From Candidatus Latescibacterota bacterium (GTDB lineage: Bacteria; Latescibacterota; UBA2968; UBA8231), in contig JAJDTN010000010.1 of the NCBI GenBank assembly GCA_022827165.1, forward strand, positions 1 to 6,262: a stretch of DNA of 6,262 bases, in the 5' to 3' direction. The notes under the pieces are model-generated. The model searched no databases. It was given only the letters and a program-made list of their open reading frames with translations, and was not told the DNA's origin. The number at the start of each line of letters is the position of its first letter. Position 1 is the stretch's first letter. The position numbers and the translations under genes are program-made. This document shows positions 5,585-6,262 of the stretch, piece by piece.

Positions 5585-6262
5585 CTATGCCTGGTAGATG
5601 ACCGGATTCCGCTCCGGATCGTCGATGAAGGCGGTGAGGCCGGCGCGGCGGCCGTCCACCGGGGCCGAGTTCTCGGTGCGCATGTGGATGGCCAGGCTGC
5701 GCCGGGGACCGGCCGAGCGGTTGGGACCGCTGCCGTGAAAGGTGAGGCAGTCGTGGAAGCTAGCGCCGCCGGGCGGCAGCAGGGCGGGCACCTCCTCCCA
5801 GGATTGGCCGGCCGGCACCGGAATGGCGGCTCGCTGGTCGTCGAGGTCCTGGCGGTGGAAGCCGCCGTCGTCGAGCAGGCCCCATCCATGCGAACCGCGC
5901 ACGAAGCGCATGGGGCCGGCCTCGGCAGTGACGTCGCTCAGGGCGACCCAGGCGGTGAACAGCTCGCTGCCCTCCTCCCACGCCCGCCAGTAGTGGCGGT
6001 CCTGGTGCCAGCCGATGTTCAGCTCGGCCTCCCCTTCTTCGGGCTGGGGCGGCTTGTAGAGCAGCTGCGTCCACCAGACCTGCACCATGCGCGCCCCGGT
6101 GACGCGGGCGGCCCAGCGGCCGAGGTCGGGGTGGCTCACGAGGGCGCGGATCCCGAGGTCGGCCTGCTGGGGCAGCTCGATCTTGCACAGCTCGTTCGGG
6201 TCGTCCCCAGGGTTCCAGCGCGAGTGCTGGGGCGGCTGCCCGGCGTCGTAGCGGCCCTCGCG
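5585..6262 (-). CDS. phytanoyl-CoA dioxygenase (PhyH) family Fe(II)/2-oxoglutarate oxygenase, 5' end outside the window
   Basis: The C-terminal 225 residues of a non-heme iron oxygenase that couples oxidation of a small molecule to decarboxylation of 2-oxoglutarate. Counting from the right window edge, the iron triad is His86-X-Asp88 in GWHQDRHYW and the distal His176 in LTFHGSGPN; Arg187, eleven residues later, is the expected 2-oxoglutarate ligand (His-X10-Arg as in human PhyH). The jelly-roll context GPMRFVRGSH (116-125) and PPGGASFHD (163-171) is typical of the family. The reading stays open through the edge with a protein-like sequence (PQHSRWNPGDDPNEL), so the GTG at 6139 is internal and not the start; perhaps 40-80 residues are missing. 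PhyH-family bacterial enzymes act on very varied substrates (ectoine, halogenated or natural-product precursors, lipids), so no substrate is proposed. Being followed at 10 bases by an anion transporter suggests joint expression. Confidence 0.92.
   Translation of the reverse strand, partial: REGRYDAGQPPQHSRWNPGDDPNELCKIELPQQADLGIRALVSHPDLGRWAARVTGARMVQVWWTQLLYKPPQPEEGEAELNIGWHQDRHYWRAWEEGSELFTAWVALSDVTAEAGPMRFVRGSHGWGLLDDGGFHRQDLDDQRAAIPVPAGQSWEEVPALLPPGGASFHDCLTFHGSGPNRSAGPRRSLAIHMRTENSAPVDGRRAGLTAFIDDPERNPVIYQA

Noticed and set aside
4021..5601. Plus-strand frame of 526 codons rich in His, Asp, Glu, Gly and Arg
   Set aside because: It is the antisense of the DASS transporter; its composition comes from complementing hydrophobic codons and it has no domain signature.

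Overview
The window appears to come from a high-GC bacterium, probably an uncultured or environmental lineage. The right two thirds is very GC-rich, with strong G/C bias at third codon positions. The left quarter is visibly less GC-rich. I cannot name the organism; a 2-oxoglutarate dioxygenase of the PhyH family beside a PHP phosphoesterase would fit several phyla. Every gene I can support lies on the minus strand, so transcription runs from right to left.

Right block (about 1959-6262): four tightly packed genes that look like one transcription unit. In transcription order they are the end of a phytanoyl-CoA-dioxygenase-like Fe(II)/2-oxoglutarate oxygenase (5' end outside the window), a DASS/SLC13 sodium-coupled anion transporter, a two-part GNAT acetyltransferase resembling the Eis family, and a PHP-domain phosphoesterase of the RNase AM / nucleoside 3',5'-bisphosphate phosphatase type. 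Gaps are 10 nt, then a 1-nt overlap (TGATG), then a 4-nt overlap (ATGA). The PHP protein has Gln where the first metal-binding His of the HxH motif is normally found.

Middle (1459-1958): 500 bases without a confident gene. They hold a possible frameshifted small gene just after the PHP gene, a perfect 8+8 inverted repeat overlapping a sigma70-like promoter, a perfect 12-bp palindrome close to the predicted transcription start, and a 53-codon open frame that ends at an amber stop in the same frame as the next gene. The base composition changes here, so this is the likely junction between host backbone and an acquired module.

Left block (1-1458): a two-gene DNA-modification module. A HhH-GPD glycosylase with a 4Fe-4S cluster resembles the thymine-DNA mismatch glycosylase Mig.Mth more than MutY. 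It overlaps by ATGA with a C5-cytosine DNA methyltransferase that runs off the left edge. The two activities fit together: the methyltransferase makes 5-methylcytosine, whose deamination gives G:T mismatches, and the glycosylase would remove that thymine, doing the job Vsr does beside Dcm in E. coli. Whether a restriction enzyme belongs to the module cannot be seen, because the window ends inside the methyltransferase.
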